Counted from the stretch's first letter, positions 26,303 to 37,325 are shown. The stretch is DNA of 64,000 bases from Clostridium sp. AF27-2AA (GCF_003478505.1 NZ_QUFI01000017.1:1-64000), one strand, 5' to 3'. Numbers and translations: made by a program. Notes: a model not told the origin generated them from the letters alone.

Positions 26303-27199
26303 ATGAGATTTGTCAATTTTGGTTCTTTGAACATTGACTATACATTTGGGGTTGATAAGATTGTCTGCGCAGGTCAGACTATCTCATCAGTCTCCGAACA
26401 GAGATTTCCGGGAGGAAAGGGACTGAATCAGAGCCTGGCAGCGGCTCGGGCCGGCTGCGAGCTGTATCACGCAGGTTTGATCGGTGATGACGGCGGTTTC
26501 TTAAAAGAACTGCTGCAGGAGGCCGATGTGGACTGCCGGTTTTTGAAAGAGGTATCAGGCGGAACCGGAAAAGCGTTTATTCAGGTAGAGGCATCCGGCC
26601 AGAACTGTATTGTCCTGAGCGGAGGAGCCAATCAGAAGAACACGGAGGCATACTGCGACGAAGTATTAAATTATTTTGGCAGGGGTGACTATCTGCTTCT
26701 TCAGAATGAGGTAAACTGCCTGAGCTATCTGATTGATAAGGCTTATGAGAAGGGTATGAAAATTGTCCTGAATCCGTCTCCGATGGATGAAAAAATCCTG
26801 GCCTGTGACCTGAGCAAGATCTCTGTATTCATTATGAATGAGGATGAGGGCAGCCGCATTTCCGGGGAAACAACACCGGAAAAGATTCTGGATAAAATGG
26901 AAACACTGTATCCGGAGGCGGAGGTAGTACTGACCCTGGGAGAAAAGGGCTGTGCTTACTCTTACAAAAAACAGCGGATTTATCAGAAGAGCTATCCGGT
27001 GTCCGCAGTGGATACAACAGGAGCAGGTGATACGTTTACCGGATATTACCTTGCGTGCAGCCTGGAAAATATGAATATCAGGGACTGCCTGGAATATGCT
27101 TCCCGGGCCGCGGCCATTGCAGTGACCCGAAAGGGAGCAGCCTCCGCAATTCCGTGGAGACAGGAAGTGGAAGCTTTTAAAGAAAAAGCGGCAGTCTGA
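26303..27199 (+). CDS. Ribokinase-family (PfkB) sugar kinase
   Basis: PfkB-family kinase of 298 residues, probably phosphorylating ribose or a similar pentose released by the nucleoside hydrolase encoded next. The N-terminus VNFGSLNIDYTFGVDKI, the sugar motif FPGGKGLNQSLAAARAG, VVLTLGEKGCAY and the ATP/catalytic motif VDTTGAGDTFTGYYLAC are all intact. GGAGG lies 6-8 bases before ATG 26303. Unlike the kinase domain of the LacI fusion, its GGKG motif is canonical. Fifth cytosolic step partner of the riboside operon. Confidence 0.92.
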   Translation: MRFVNFGSLNIDYTFGVDKIVCAGQTISSVSEQRFPGGKGLNQSLAAARAGCELYHAGLIGDDGGFLKELLQEADVDCRFLKEVSGGTGKAFIQVEASGQNCIVLSGGANQKNTEAYCDEVLNYFGRGDYLLLQNEVNCLSYLIDKAYEKGMKIVLNPSPMDEKILACDLSKISVFIMNEDEGSRISGETTPEKILDKMETLYPEAEVVLTLGEKGCAYSYKKQRIYQKSYPVSAVDTTGAGDTFTGYYLACSLENMNIRDCLEYASRAAAIAVTRKGAASAIPWRQEVEAFKEKAAV

Positions 27200-27222
27200 A
27201 GCAGGACAGAGAGGACAGACAC

Positions 27223-28263
27223 ATGGATGAGAAATTAAGAAGGGAACGGCTGACGGTTCCCACGGGGAAAATCCGTCTGGTGATCGATACGGACGCAAAG
27301 AATGAGGTGGATGACCAGTTCGCAATTGCCTGGGCGCTACGCTCGCCGGAGCGTTTTCAGGTTGAGGCGGTTTACGCAGCTCCGTTTTCCCATACTGTTT
27401 TCCGGCATAATATCGGAGATCTGGATTTTGCGGTTCAGGAGGATCCGGCGGAAGGAATGGAGCAAAGTTACCAGGAAATCCGGAAGATCTTTCAGCTACT
27501 GGATGAGAATCCGGACGGAAGAGTATTCCGCGGAGCGACCGGCTATCTGAATGAAAAGCGGGACCCAGTTATGAGTGATGCAGTGCGCGACCTGATTGAG
27601 CGCGGTATGAGCAGTGATGAGCCGCTTTATGTGGCATCGATCGGGGCCTGCACCAATGTGGCTTCCGCGCTTCTGGCAGAGCCGCGTCTGGCGGACCACA
27701 TTGTTGTGATCTGGCTTGGCGGTCAGCCGCTGTATTTTGACCATGGCTATGAGTTCAATATGGGCCAGGAAATTCGCGGGGCACAGCATCTGTTCAACTG
27801 CGGAGTTCCCCTTGTGTGGGTACCCTGCATGAATGTGGCTTCCCTGCTGACCTTTTCCGATGATGAGGCCCGGTGCAAGCTAAACGGAAAGAGCCGGATC
27901 GGCACATATCTGACGGACATTGTGCTGGATCAGTTTACCAATCTGGAAAAGGCGGTTAACCGCGGGAAGATGCACCGCACGCTTCAGCTAAAGGGCCGGG
28001 AAGACCAGCCGGAAGAATATTTTGCCGGATTTGAGACAAAGCATGTGGCGTGGTCCAGAACCATCTGGGATATTTCCACCATTGCGTTTCTGAAGAATCC
28101 GGGATGGATCCAGTCCACGCGCGTGCCCTCGCCGGTTCTCGGTGATGACTGTCGCTGGGTAAAGAATGCGGATATGACCGGCCGTCACGAAATAAGAGTG
28201 GCAAATTACTGTCAGAGAGATCTGATTTTCGGAGATCTTGTGTCCTGTTTGGATCATGACTGA
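27223..28263 (+). CDS. Nucleoside hydrolase (inosine-uridine preferring type)
   Basis: N-ribohydrolase-family protein of 346 residues that would split ribonucleosides or related ribosides into base and ribose. The Ca2+-binding N-terminal motif is present as LVIDTDAKNEVDDQFAIAWA, a subfamily form of DTDxGxDD, and the substrate-loop motif appears as ASIGACTNVASALLAEPRLA. The C-terminal half is more divergent, including MHRTLQLKGREDQPEEYFAG. It is last in the operon of transporter and ribokinase, which supports riboside catabolism. Base specificity is unknown; it could also act on ribosides that are not standard nucleosides. Confidence 0.9.
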   Translation: MDEKLRRERLTVPTGKIRLVIDTDAKNEVDDQFAIAWALRSPERFQVEAVYAAPFSHTVFRHNIGDLDFAVQEDPAEGMEQSYQEIRKIFQLLDENPDGRVFRGATGYLNEKRDPVMSDAVRDLIERGMSSDEPLYVASIGACTNVASALLAEPRLADHIVVIWLGGQPLYFDHGYEFNMGQEIRGAQHLFNCGVPLVWVPCMNVASLLTFSDDEARCKLNGKSRIGTYLTDIVLDQFTNLEKAVNRGKMHRTLQLKGREDQPEEYFAGFETKHVAWSRTIWDISTIAFLKNPGWIQSTRVPSPVLGDDCRWVKNADMTGRHEIRVANYCQRDLIFGDLVSCLDHD

Positions 28264-28296
28264 TAAAAGTACCGGGAACGGTTTCTTTTGCCTTGG

Positions 28297-28325
28297 TTGA
28301 CGCAGGCTTTCCTTTGTACTAAAAT
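28297..28325 (+). promoter_or_regulatory. Promoter of malic enzyme gene
   Basis: TTGACG (28297-28302), 17-base spacer, TAAAAT (28320-28325), placed about 40 bases upstream of the GTG start at 28365. Confidence 0.6.
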
Positions 28326-28364
28326 AGAATAAAATTTAACAACATATTTCAGGAGCACAAACTG

Positions 28365-29552
28365 GTGGATAAGAAATAGCTTGCAATTGAAAAACACAAA
28401 GAGTGGAAAGGTAAGATCGAGGTCATCTCCCGTGCGAAGGTGACAACTCCGGAGGAACTTTCCATCGCCTATACTCCGGGTGTTGCAGAGCCGTGCCTGC
28501 TGATCGCGGAGGATGAGTCTCTGGCGTACGATTACACCAGCAAGGGCAACCTGGTAGCTGTTATCACGGACGGAACCGCGGTTCTGGGACTTGGAGATAT
28601 TGGGCCGTCTGCAGGAATGCCGGTTATGGAGGGAAAATGTGCTCTGTTTAAAGAGTTTGCAGGCGTAGACGCGTTCCCGCTGTGCGTAGATTCCAAGGAT
28701 GTGGATACCATCGTCAATACCATTGCGCTGATCTCCAAGAGCTTCGGCGGCATCAACCTGGAGGACATTGCGGCTCCGAGATGTTTTGAGATCGAGAAAA
28801 AACTGAAAGAGCGCTGTGATATCCCGGTATTCCACGATGACCAGCACGGTACCGCCATCGTAGTTGGCGCGGCACTCCTGAACGCGGTAAAGGTGACCGG
28901 CAAGAAGATGGGCGAACTGAGAGTCGTCATCAACGGCGCAGGTGCTGCAGGCGTGGCAATCGGCAAGCAGCTCATTGCCATGGGATTCGGAAACATCATT
29001 ATGTGCGATATCAACGGCATCATCTGCGAAGGTGATGAGAACTTAAACTCCGGCCAGGAGGAAATCTCTCACATCAGCAACTTAAACAAAGAACACGGAA
29101 AACTGGCAGACGCGTTAAAGGGAGCAGACATCTTTGTCGGTGTTTCCAGACCGCATCTGGTTACCAAAGAGATGGTAGCCACCATGAACAACGGTATCGT
29201 ATTCGCCATGGCAAATCCGGTTCCGGAGATCATGCCAGATGAGGCAAAGGCAGGCGGCGCAGCAGTGGTTGGAACCGGCCGTTCTGATTATCCGAACCAG
29301 ATCAACAACATACTGGTATTCCCGGGACTTTTCAAAGGTGTCCTTGCTGTGCGGGCAAAAGATATCACTGAGAACATGAAGATCGCGGCGGCTCATGCCA
29401 TCGCAGCAGTCATTCCGGAAGAAGAACTGACCCCAGAGTATGTCATCCCGTCCTCTTTTGACAAGCGCGTAGCTCTGGCTGTAGCAAATGCAGTGGCAAA
29501 AGCGGCAGTGGAGGAAGGTATCAACCGTGTGCCATATGAGGAGATCAAATAA
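28365..29552 (+). CDS. NAD(P)-dependent malic enzyme; frame interrupted by TAG at codon 5
   Basis: Oxidative decarboxylation of malate to pyruvate. The frame starting at GTG 28365, 9 bases after AGGAG, reads V-D-K-K-stop-L-A-I-E-K-H-K-E-W-K-G-K-I-E-V, which is the usual N-terminus of clostridial malic enzymes apart from the TAG at 28377-28379; homologues probably have Gln (CAG) there. The rest is intact: AYTPGVAEPCL, VITDGTAVLGLGDIG, FHDDQHGTAIVV, the nucleotide motif INGAGAAGVAIGKQL, and AMANPVPEIMP. Without readthrough, the only in-frame alternatives are an ATT at 28386 or GTG 28440 (370 residues, no ribosome binding site). Promoter and terminator are present. It may be a young pseudogene, a suppressed gene, or a base-call error. 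Confidence 0.8.
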
Positions 29553-29632
29553 AGGCATAAGAAAAATCTATAGGGCCATATAAAAAACTTATATTTAAGA
29601 TAAGAAGAAAGTTATTTGACCTGAAAATCGTT

Positions 29633-29668
29633 AAAACCGTCACATTTTTTGGATGTGGCGGTTTTTTT
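29633..29668 (+). terminator. Intrinsic terminator after malic enzyme
   Basis: ACCGTCACAT (29636-29645) pairs with ATGTGGCGGT (29653-29662) through one G-U, followed by seven T residues. The rest of 29553-29866 holds only this terminator and the atp promoter. Confidence 0.85.
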
Positions 29669-29803
29669 GGTATAAATGTGCACCAAACTGGCAAGTATGA
29701 CAATTTTTATCAGTTATTTTTGTTGAAATGTTCGATAAAAAAATGACAGAAATGTTTGTGATGTGCAAGATTCACCATTTTTTAACGAACCAACTATTCA
29801 TAA

Positions 29804-29832
29804 TGGACAAAATCAAAAAGTTTGGGTATAAT
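29804..29832 (+). promoter_or_regulatory. Promoter of the ATP synthase operon
   Basis: TGGACA (29804-29809; 5 of 6 to consensus), 17-base spacer, TATAAT (29827-29832; perfect). The leader would be about 30 bases. Confidence 0.8.
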
Positions 29833-29866
29833 AGTTTGTACATGCAAAATGCAAAGAGAGGTGGAT

Positions 29867-30196
29867 ATGGTGCATTATAAGAAAAGCGTATTCCGCAGCC
29901 TGGCTATGGTGACACAGCTTGGCTTTAGTGTGCTGACTCCGGTTCTTTTATGCGTTTACACAGGTTATCTGGTGGATTCCCATTTTGGGACGAAGCTTAT
30001 GGTACCGATGCTGATTCTGGGTGTGCTGGCTGGCGGACGCTGCGGCTGGGTCATGGCGAAGAATACTCTGATGCAGGAGCAGAAAGAGGATGAGCGCTTA
30101 CGACAGCAGCAGAGTGCCGGGCAGGCACGAAGCGGAATCAGCAAACCAAAACAGCCGAGCCGTATTTTTCATGAAGACAGCAAAGGAGGCAGGTAA
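29867..30196 (+). CDS. atpZ: AtpZ/AtpI-type F0 accessory protein
   Basis: Small membrane protein of 109 residues with two hydrophobic segments (LAMVTQLGFSVLTPVLLCVY and MVPMLILGVLAGGRCGWVM) joined by a short loop. The GYLVDSHFGT segment and two-helix hairpin match the AtpZ (PF09527) proteins found first in many F-ATPase operons, which are thought to help c-ring assembly or ion uptake. The basic C-terminal 40 residues are probably cytosolic. The start is ATG 29867 after GAGAGG; GTG 29861 is possible. Confidence 0.75.
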   Translation: MVHYKKSVFRSLAMVTQLGFSVLTPVLLCVYTGYLVDSHFGTKLMVPMLILGVLAGGRCGWVMAKNTLMQEQKEDERLRQQQSAGQARSGISKPKQPSRIFHEDSKGGR

Positions 30197-30198
30197 CG

Positions 30199-30663
30199 AT
30201 GGAGTGGCTGAGTAAGTCAACAAAACGGCTGCTTGCTGAGATGTCAGCAGGAATCCTTTTTTACAATGTGATTCTGATCATCCTTGCGGTCCTGCTTCTT
30301 CCACGGATTTCCTATCCGGTGGTCCCGGTAGTTCTGGGACTCATCGTGGGAGCAGTGGGAGCCATCTGCATGCTGATCCATATGGCGGTGACGACCGAGC
30401 GGGTACTGGACAGCGGAAGCGAAAGCTATGCAAACAAATATACCGTAGCGCAGAGTATGCTGCGCAAGCTGGTACTGGTTGCGGCTTTCCTGATCTGCTG
30501 GAAAGTCTTAAAGATCGATCTTCTGGCAGCGGTGATCGGAACCATGGGCATGAAAGCAGGCGCATACCTGCAGCCACTGGTTCACAGAATTTCCGGTGGA
30601 AAAGAACCGGAAGCTTCTGCGCAGGCAGATACTTCCGACAATGACCGGCCGGGGATATCATGA
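30199..30663 (+). CDS. atpI: ATP synthase subunit I-like membrane protein
   Basis: Membrane protein of 154 residues with about four hydrophobic segments (ILFYNVILIILAVLLL, VVLGLIVGAVGAICMLIHMA, LVLVAAFLICWKVL, LLAAVIGTMGMKAGAYLQ). Position between atpZ and atpB, size and topology match AtpI/ATP synthase I proteins of Firmicutes, proposed to guide c-ring assembly. It begins three bases after the atpZ stop. Its sequence is poorly conserved, so the call rests mostly on context. Confidence 0.75.
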   Translation: MEWLSKSTKRLLAEMSAGILFYNVILIILAVLLLPRISYPVVPVVLGLIVGAVGAICMLIHMAVTTERVLDSGSESYANKYTVAQSMLRKLVLVAAFLICWKVLKIDLLAAVIGTMGMKAGAYLQPLVHRISGGKEPEASAQADTSDNDRPGIS

Positions 30664-30682
30664 GAGAAAGGAGGAACCGTGA

Positions 30683-31384
30683 ATGGGAATGCTGATATCC
30701 AATGAGCCTGACTTTATGATACACGGGGTATTAAAATACCAGTTATTCGGTCAGGACTTCTGGATCACAACAACGACCATAGGCATGTGGATCATCACAG
30801 CGCTCATCCTGATTCTTGCGGTACTGGCAAACCGGACTTTGAAAAAAGCGACGGATCAGCCGGGAACATTTCAGAATGTGCTTGAGATGGCCTACGAGGC
30901 ACTGCAGGGCATGACATCAGGAATCCTGGGAGGCAACGCAAGACGTTTCATCAACTACATCGGAACGATCTTCGTATTCATCCTCTTTTGTAACCTGAGC
31001 GGCCTGTTAGGACTTCGTGCTCCGACAGCCGACTATGGCGTTACTTTCCTGCTTGGTATGTTTACGTTCTTCATTGTAAACTACCAGGGCATCAAGAACA
31101 GGGGTGTAAGACATTTTACCAGCCTGTTTGAGCCGACCCCGATCTTATTCCCGATTAACTTAATCGGTGAGATCGCAAACCCGATTTCCATTTCCCTGCG
31201 TCTGTTCGCAAACCTGCTGTCAGGCGTTATCATTATGGGATTATGGTACGGCATGATGCCGATCTTTACCAACATCGGTATTCCGGCGGCACTTCATGTT
31301 TACTGTGATGTATTCTCCGGTGCGATTCAGACATACGTATTCTGTATGCTGACCATGGTTTATATTAACGATAAGATGGAATAA
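30683..31384 (+). CDS. atpB: F0F1 ATP synthase subunit a
   Basis: Membrane subunit of 233 residues that forms the ion half-channels next to the c-ring. The conserved arginine helix is seen in ANPISISLRLFANLLSGVII, with the essential Arg in SLRLFANLL. NYIGTIFVFILFCNLSGLLG and the C-terminal DVFSGAIQTYVFCMLTMVYI are also typical. AAAGGAGG precedes ATG 30683. A structured 200-base gap separates it from atpE. Confidence 0.96.
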   Translation: MGMLISNEPDFMIHGVLKYQLFGQDFWITTTTIGMWIITALILILAVLANRTLKKATDQPGTFQNVLEMAYEALQGMTSGILGGNARRFINYIGTIFVFILFCNLSGLLGLRAPTADYGVTFLLGMFTFFIVNYQGIKNRGVRHFTSLFEPTPILFPINLIGEIANPISISLRLFANLLSGVIIMGLWYGMMPIFTNIGIPAALHVYCDVFSGAIQTYVFCMLTMVYINDKME

Positions 31385-31423
31385 GCCAAGCCATGCTCCG
31401 ATGAAACAGACAGCGTAGGCTGG

Positions 31424-31515
31424 GAATGCTTGCATTCACACGCCGAAGCAGGATGGTTCAGAGGAATAGGGCGCAGCCCGACACCGAGATGAAGCGAAGC
31501 GGAATCGAGGTGGGC
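31424..31515 (+). other. Structured RNA spacer between atpB and atpE
   Basis: The 203-base gap has no plausible gene but several stems: GAATGC-TT-GCATTC (31424-31437), GGGC-GCA-GCCC (31469-31479) and an outer pairing of GCCC (31476-31479) plus CACC (31482-31485) with GGTG plus GGC (31509-31515). The last two compete for the same GCCC, so the RNA could switch between two folds. It may set the high translation of the c subunit or act in mRNA processing. Confidence 0.45.
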
Positions 31516-31575
31516 ATAGCCAGAAAAGCGCAGAATCATCACACTTCAACAGGATTCAATTTAATTTATATTTAG

Positions 31576-31848
<273 letters not shown>

Positions 31849-31901
31849 AGAACGGAACGTTGCGGAGACGCAGCGATTATTAACGAAAGGAGGCGTAAGA
31901 C

Positions 31902-32417
31902 TTGGACAGACTGATAGGATTTGATCCGCAGCTTCTGCATGACGCAGTGCTGACCGGTATCAACATCTTCATTTTATTCTTTGCATTGTCCTATCTGCTT
32001 TTCAATCCGGTGCGCGACGTGCTGGAAAAGAGAAAACAGAAGATTGCCGGCGAGCTGGCGTCTGCTGCGGAAGACAAATCTTCTGCAGAGGCTATGAAGG
32101 CTGAGTACGAGGCAAAATTAAGAGACGTGAACAAAGAAGCTGAGAGCATTCTGGAGACTGCACGGCGTAAAGCCAAAGCCCGTGAGGAGGAAATGCTCGA
32201 TGAAGCCAAGGCCGAAGCAGCCAGAATCATTGAGCGGGCAAACCGCGAAGTTGAGCTGGAGAAGAAGAAAGCTCTCGATGACATGAAGCAGGAGATCGTA
32301 GACATCGCCGCATTCATGGCAGAGAAGGTTGTTGGAAACTCCATCGATGTTAAGATTCAGGATGCTTTGATTGATGAGACTTTGAAGGAAATGGGTGAAC
32401 ATACATGGCAAAGCTAG
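31902..32417 (+). CDS. atpF: F0F1 ATP synthase subunit b
   Basis: Peripheral stalk subunit of 171 residues: one N-terminal membrane helix (VLTGINIFILFFALSYLLF) followed by the long charged coiled coil that runs to residue 150 (KRKQKIAGELASAAEDKSSA and onward). The start is an unusual TTG at 31902 with AAAGGAGG 8 bases upstream; no ATG or GTG with a better site precedes the membrane helix. It overlaps atpH by 13 bases. Confidence 0.94.
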   Translation: MDRLIGFDPQLLHDAVLTGINIFILFFALSYLLFNPVRDVLEKRKQKIAGELASAAEDKSSAEAMKAEYEAKLRDVNKEAESILETARRKAKAREEEMLDEAKAEAARIIERANREVELEKKKALDDMKQEIVDIAAFMAEKVVGNSIDVKIQDALIDETLKEMGEHTWQS

Positions 32418-32953
32418 TTTCAAAGGTGTACGGCGATGCATTGTTTGAGACAGCCATGGAAAAAGAGCTTGTGGATATCCTCTACGAGGAAACCTCTGCT
32501 CTGCTCCCCATTTTACAGGCCAACCCGGAGCTCTTTTCCGTTCTCGGAAACCCGCAGATCGTAAAAGAAGAGAAGGTTGCCTTATTACATCAGGTCTTTT
32601 CCGGAAAGATTGCGGAGGAGCTGATGGGCTTCTTGAGCATCATTGTTGAGAAAGACAGACAGAACGAGATAATCTCGATTCTGGAATATTTCATCCAGAG
32701 GGTGAAGGAATTCAAAAAGATCGGAGCTGCTTATGTGACCAGCGCAGTGGAGCTGGGCGCGGAGCAGAAGGCCGCTTTGGAAAAAAGACTGCTTGAGACC
32801 ACCGGTTATGTGCAGTTTGAAATGCACTACGATGTGGACGCGTCCCTCCTCGGGGGCATGGTCATCCGCATCGGAGACCGCGTAGTGGACAGCAGCATCA
32901 AGACAAGGCTTTACGAGCTGAAGAAGGAGTTATCCGCGCTTCAGCTGGCATAA
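32405..32953 (+). CDS. atpH: F0F1 ATP synthase subunit delta
   Basis: Peripheral stalk cap of 182 residues (OSCP family) that joins subunit b to the alpha subunits. The N-terminal helical bundle starts SKVYGDALFETAMEKELVD, and the conserved C-terminal part reads DASLLGGMVIRIGDRVVDSSI followed by KTRLYELKKEL. It overlaps atpF by 13 bases, so translation is likely coupled. Confidence 0.95.
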   Translation: MAKLVSKVYGDALFETAMEKELVDILYEETSALLPILQANPELFSVLGNPQIVKEEKVALLHQVFSGKIAEELMGFLSIIVEKDRQNEIISILEYFIQRVKEFKKIGAAYVTSAVELGAEQKAALEKRLLETTGYVQFEMHYDVDASLLGGMVIRIGDRVVDSSIKTRLYELKKELSALQLA

Positions 32954-32974
32954 TAAGTCGGAAAGGAACAGACA

Positions 32975-34477
32975 ATGAATTTGAGACCAGAAGAAATCAG
33001 TTCGGTAATCAAAGAACAGATTGCAAAGTATTCTACCAAACTGGAAGTCTCTGATGTCGGCACCGTTATCACGGTTGCGGACGGTATCGCTCGAGTTCAT
33101 GGACTGGAGAAAGCCATGCAGGGTGAGCTTCTGGAATTCCCGGGAGAGGTATACGGCATGGTCCAGAACCTGGAGGAAGACAACGTAGGTGTCGTTCTCT
33201 TAGGTGATACCAGGAACATCAGTGAGGGAGATATCGTTAAGACAACCGGCCGCGTGGTTGAGGTCCCGGTAGGCGATGCCATGACCGGACGAGTTGTCAA
33301 CGCGTTAGGTATGCCGATTGACGGCAAGGGCCCGATCGAGACTGACAAATTCCGCCGTGTTGAGCGTGTTGCTCACGGCGTAATCGAAAGAAAATCTGTA
33401 GACACCCCGTTACAGACCGGTATCAAGGCAATTGACGCCATGATTCCGATTGGCCGCGGACAGCGAGAGCTGATCATCGGTGACCGTCAGACCGGTAAGA
33501 CCGCCATCGCGATCGATACCATCATCAACCAGAAGGGTCAGGGCGTTCACTGTATCTACGTTGCAATCGGTCAGAAAGCATCTACCGTTGCCAACATTGT
33601 AAGAACCTTAGAGGAGTTCGGCGCTATGGACTACACCACCATCGTAGTTTCCACGGCATCCGACCTGGCTCCGTTACAGTACATCGCACCATATTCCGGA
33701 TGTGCGATCGGTGAGGAGTGGATGGAAAACGGAGAGGACGTACTGGTAGTCTATGATGACTTGACCAAGCACGCTGCCGCTTACCGTACCCTGTCCCTTC
33801 TTCTGAAGAGACCGCCGGGACGTGAGGCTTATCCGGGCGACGTATTCTACCTGCACTCCAGACTGCTGGAGCGCGCATCCCGTCTGTCGGATGACTTAGG
33901 CGGCGGTTCCTTAACCGCTCTGCCGATCATCGAGACGCAGGCGGGCGATGTATCCGCATACATCCCGACCAACGTAATTTCCATTACCGATGGTCAGATC
34001 TACCTTGAGACTGAGATGTTCAACTCCGGCTTCCGTCCGGCTATCAACGCTGGTTTGTCCGTATCCCGAGTAGGCGGCGCGGCACAGATCAAGGCAATCA
34101 AGAAGATTGCAGCGCCGATCCGTGTGGAACTGGCACAGTACCGCGAGCTGGCAAGCTTCGCCCAGTTCGGCTCCGAGCTGGATGCAGCAACCACCGAGCA
34201 GCTGGCACAGGGCGAGCGCATCCGTGAAGTCTTAAAACAGCCTCAGTACCAGCCGATGCCGGTTGAGTACCAGGTAATCATCATTTACGCAGCAACCAGA
34301 AAGCATCTTCTTGATATTCCGGTTGCAGATGTGCTGGCATTTGAGAAAGACTTATTCAAATACATTGACAGCAAGTACCCGGAGATCCCGGCAGCAATCC
34401 GCGATACCAAGGTTCTGTCCGAGGAGAACGAGGCTCTGCTTGTAAAAGCGATCAAAGAGTGCAAAGAGCAGCGCTAG
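32975..34477 (+). CDS. atpA: F0F1 ATP synthase subunit alpha
   Basis: Non-catalytic nucleotide-binding subunit of F1, 500 residues, full length. The P-loop is [15 protein letters not shown], and [19 protein letters not shown] and [20 protein letters not shown] are diagnostic. The arginine finger lies in [21 protein letters not shown] precedes ATG 32975. Part of the atpZIBEFHAGDC operon. Confidence 0.98.
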   Translation: MNLRPEEISSVIKEQIAKYSTKLEVSDVGTVITVADGIARVHGLEKAMQGELLEFPGEVYGMVQNLEEDNVGVVLLGDTRNISEGDIVKTTGRVVEVPVGDAMTGRVVNALGMPIDGKGPIETDKFRRVERVAHGVIERKSVDTPLQTGIKAIDAMIPIGRGQRELIIGDRQTGKTAIAIDTIINQKGQGVHCIYVAIGQKASTVANIVRTLEEFGAMDYTTIVVSTASDLAPLQYIAPYSGCAIGEEWMENGEDVLVVYDDLTKHAAAYRTLSLLLKRPPGREAYPGDVFYLHSRLLERASRLSDDLGGGSLTALPIIETQAGDVSAYIPTNVISITDGQIYLETEMFNSGFRPAINAGLSVSRVGGAAQIKAIKKIAAPIRVELAQYRELASFAQFGSELDAATTEQLAQGERIREVLKQPQYQPMPVEYQVIIIYAATRKHLLDIPVADVLAFEKDLFKYIDSKYPEIPAAIRDTKVLSEENEALLVKAIKECKEQR

Positions 34478-34496
34478 ATAAGGCAGGTGAACGATC

Positions 34497-35360
34497 ATGG
34501 CATCGATGAGAGATATTAAACGCAGAAAAGCAAGTATCCAGAGCACCGGCCAGATTACCAAAGCCATGAAGCTGGTTTCTACAGTCAAGCTGCAGAAATC
34601 CAGACAGAAAGCAGAAGGCTCCAAGCCTTATTTCGACTTGATGTATGAGACGATCTCTTCCATGCTGAAAAAGTCAGGAACCATCGACCACAAATACCTG
34701 CGGGCAGGCAATACGGATGGAAAGGCGGTCATTGCGATCACTTCCAACCGCGGCCTTGCCGGCGGCTACAACAACAACATTGTCAAGCTCATCGCAGGAA
34801 ATGAGGCGCTGACTCCGGAGAAGACCCGGGTTTACGCCATTGGCCGCAAGGGCCGTGACGGACTGGCTAAGAAGGGCTATGAGATTGCCGAGGATTATTC
34901 CGAGGTTATCGACGAGCCAGCCTACCAGGATGCAGCAGATCTCACAAAAGAGCTGTTAGCCGCATTCGGCCGTGGAGAGATCGGTGAGATCTATCTTGCA
35001 TACACTTCCTTTAAGAACACCGTAGTTCATATTCCGAAGCTCATCAAGCTCCTTCCGTTTACCATGGAAGAGAGCAGCGAGAGCGAGACTTTGAAAGCCG
35101 AAGCCCTCATGAACTACGAGCCGAGCGAAGAAGAAGTGCTGGATATGATCATCCCGAAATATATGAGCAGTCTGATCTTTGGTGCGCTGCAGGAAGCAGT
35201 TGCCAGTGAAAATGGCGCGCGTATGACCGCCATGGATTCGGCAACCAACAATGCAGAAGAAATGCTGGGCAAGTTAGAGCTGCAGTACAACCGTGCGCGT
35301 CAGGGTTCCATTACCCAGGAGCTTACGGAGATCATTGCAGGCGCAAATGCGATCAATTAA
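34497..35360 (+). CDS. atpG: F0F1 ATP synthase subunit gamma
   Basis: Central stalk of 287 residues. The N-terminal coiled-coil helix begins MRDIKRRKASIQSTGQITKA, followed by MKLVSTVKLQKSRQKAEG; the Rossmann-like middle contains ITSNRGLAGGYNNNI; and the C-terminal helix ends YNRARQGSITQELTEIIAGA. Usual length and operon place. A gap of 85 bases with a short GCGATCGC palindrome separates it from atpD. Confidence 0.97.
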   Translation: MASMRDIKRRKASIQSTGQITKAMKLVSTVKLQKSRQKAEGSKPYFDLMYETISSMLKKSGTIDHKYLRAGNTDGKAVIAITSNRGLAGGYNNNIVKLIAGNEALTPEKTRVYAIGRKGRDGLAKKGYEIAEDYSEVIDEPAYQDAADLTKELLAAFGRGEIGEIYLAYTSFKNTVVHIPKLIKLLPFTMEESSESETLKAEALMNYEPSEEEVLDMIIPKYMSSLIFGALQEAVASENGARMTAMDSATNNAEEMLGKLELQYNRARQGSITQELTEIIAGANAIN

Positions 35361-35433
35361 TCCGTTTTGGCAGGGCCTGGTGCTCTGCTGAAGCGATCGC
35401 GCTCCAAGGAGTGCATTCGAGAAAGAATTATGA

Positions 35434-36837
<1,404 letters not shown>

Positions 36838-36848
36838 GGGGTACGTCT

Positions 36849-37247
36849 ATGGCTGATGGAATGAAATTAAAGGTTGTCACCCCGACCGGCGGTTTCTACG
36901 ACGGAGAAGTCTCCATGGTAGAGCTGACTACCACCGAGGGTGAGATCGGTGTATACCCGAACCACATTCCGCTGACTGCTGTAGTAGCGCCTGGCGTTCT
37001 CAAAATCCATGAGGACGGCGGCGAGAAGGAAGCAGCACTGCTGTCCGGATTCATCACCATTCTGCCGGAGCAGGTTACTGTTATGGCAGAGGTGGTTGAG
37101 TGGCCGGATGAGATCGACTTTAGCCGTGCAGAAGAGGCACGTTCCCGCGCGGAGCGCCGCCTTGCAAGTCATGAAGCTGATCTGGATGCAGCGCGTGCGG
37201 AAGCAGCGCTGAAGCGCGCAATGGTGCGTTTGAAATTGAAACACTAA
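36849..37247 (+). CDS. atpC: F0F1 ATP synthase subunit epsilon
   Basis: Regulatory F1 subunit of 132 residues. The N-terminal beta sandwich includes VVTPTGGFYDGEVSMVELTT and GEIGVYPNHIPLTAVVAPG; the C-terminal helical hairpin (RAEEARSRAERRLASHEADL and following) can inhibit ATP hydrolysis. It ends the operon and is followed by a strong terminator. GGGGG lies upstream of ATG 36849. Confidence 0.96.
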   Translation: MADGMKLKVVTPTGGFYDGEVSMVELTTTEGEIGVYPNHIPLTAVVAPGVLKIHEDGGEKEAALLSGFITILPEQVTVMAEVVEWPDEIDFSRAEEARSRAERRLASHEADLDAARAEAALKRAMVRLKLKH

Positions 37248-37251
37248 AGAT

Positions 37252-37304
37252 AAAAGTCCCACAGAAAGCAGTATGCATGTGCTGTTTCTGTGGGACTTTT
37301 CTTT
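37252..37304. terminator. Bidirectional terminator after atpC
   Basis: A 16-bp perfect stem, AAAAGTCCCACAGAAA (37252-37267) with TTTCTGTGGGACTTTT (37285-37300), is flanked by A-rich and T-rich ends. It serves the convergent atp operon and the cupin gene at 37326. Confidence 0.9.
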
Positions 37305-37325
37305 GCCGGATTCTACACGGTTTTC

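Noticed and set aside
28377..28379. TAG in malic enzyme as a pyrrolysine codon
   Set aside because: Pyrrolysine is confined to methylamine methyltransferases and needs pyl genes; codon 5 of malic enzyme is not an active-site position.
28440..29552. GTG 28440 as the normal start of malic enzyme
   Set aside because: No ribosome binding site precedes it, and the homologous N-terminal helix continues upstream to the GTG at 28365 behind AGGAG.
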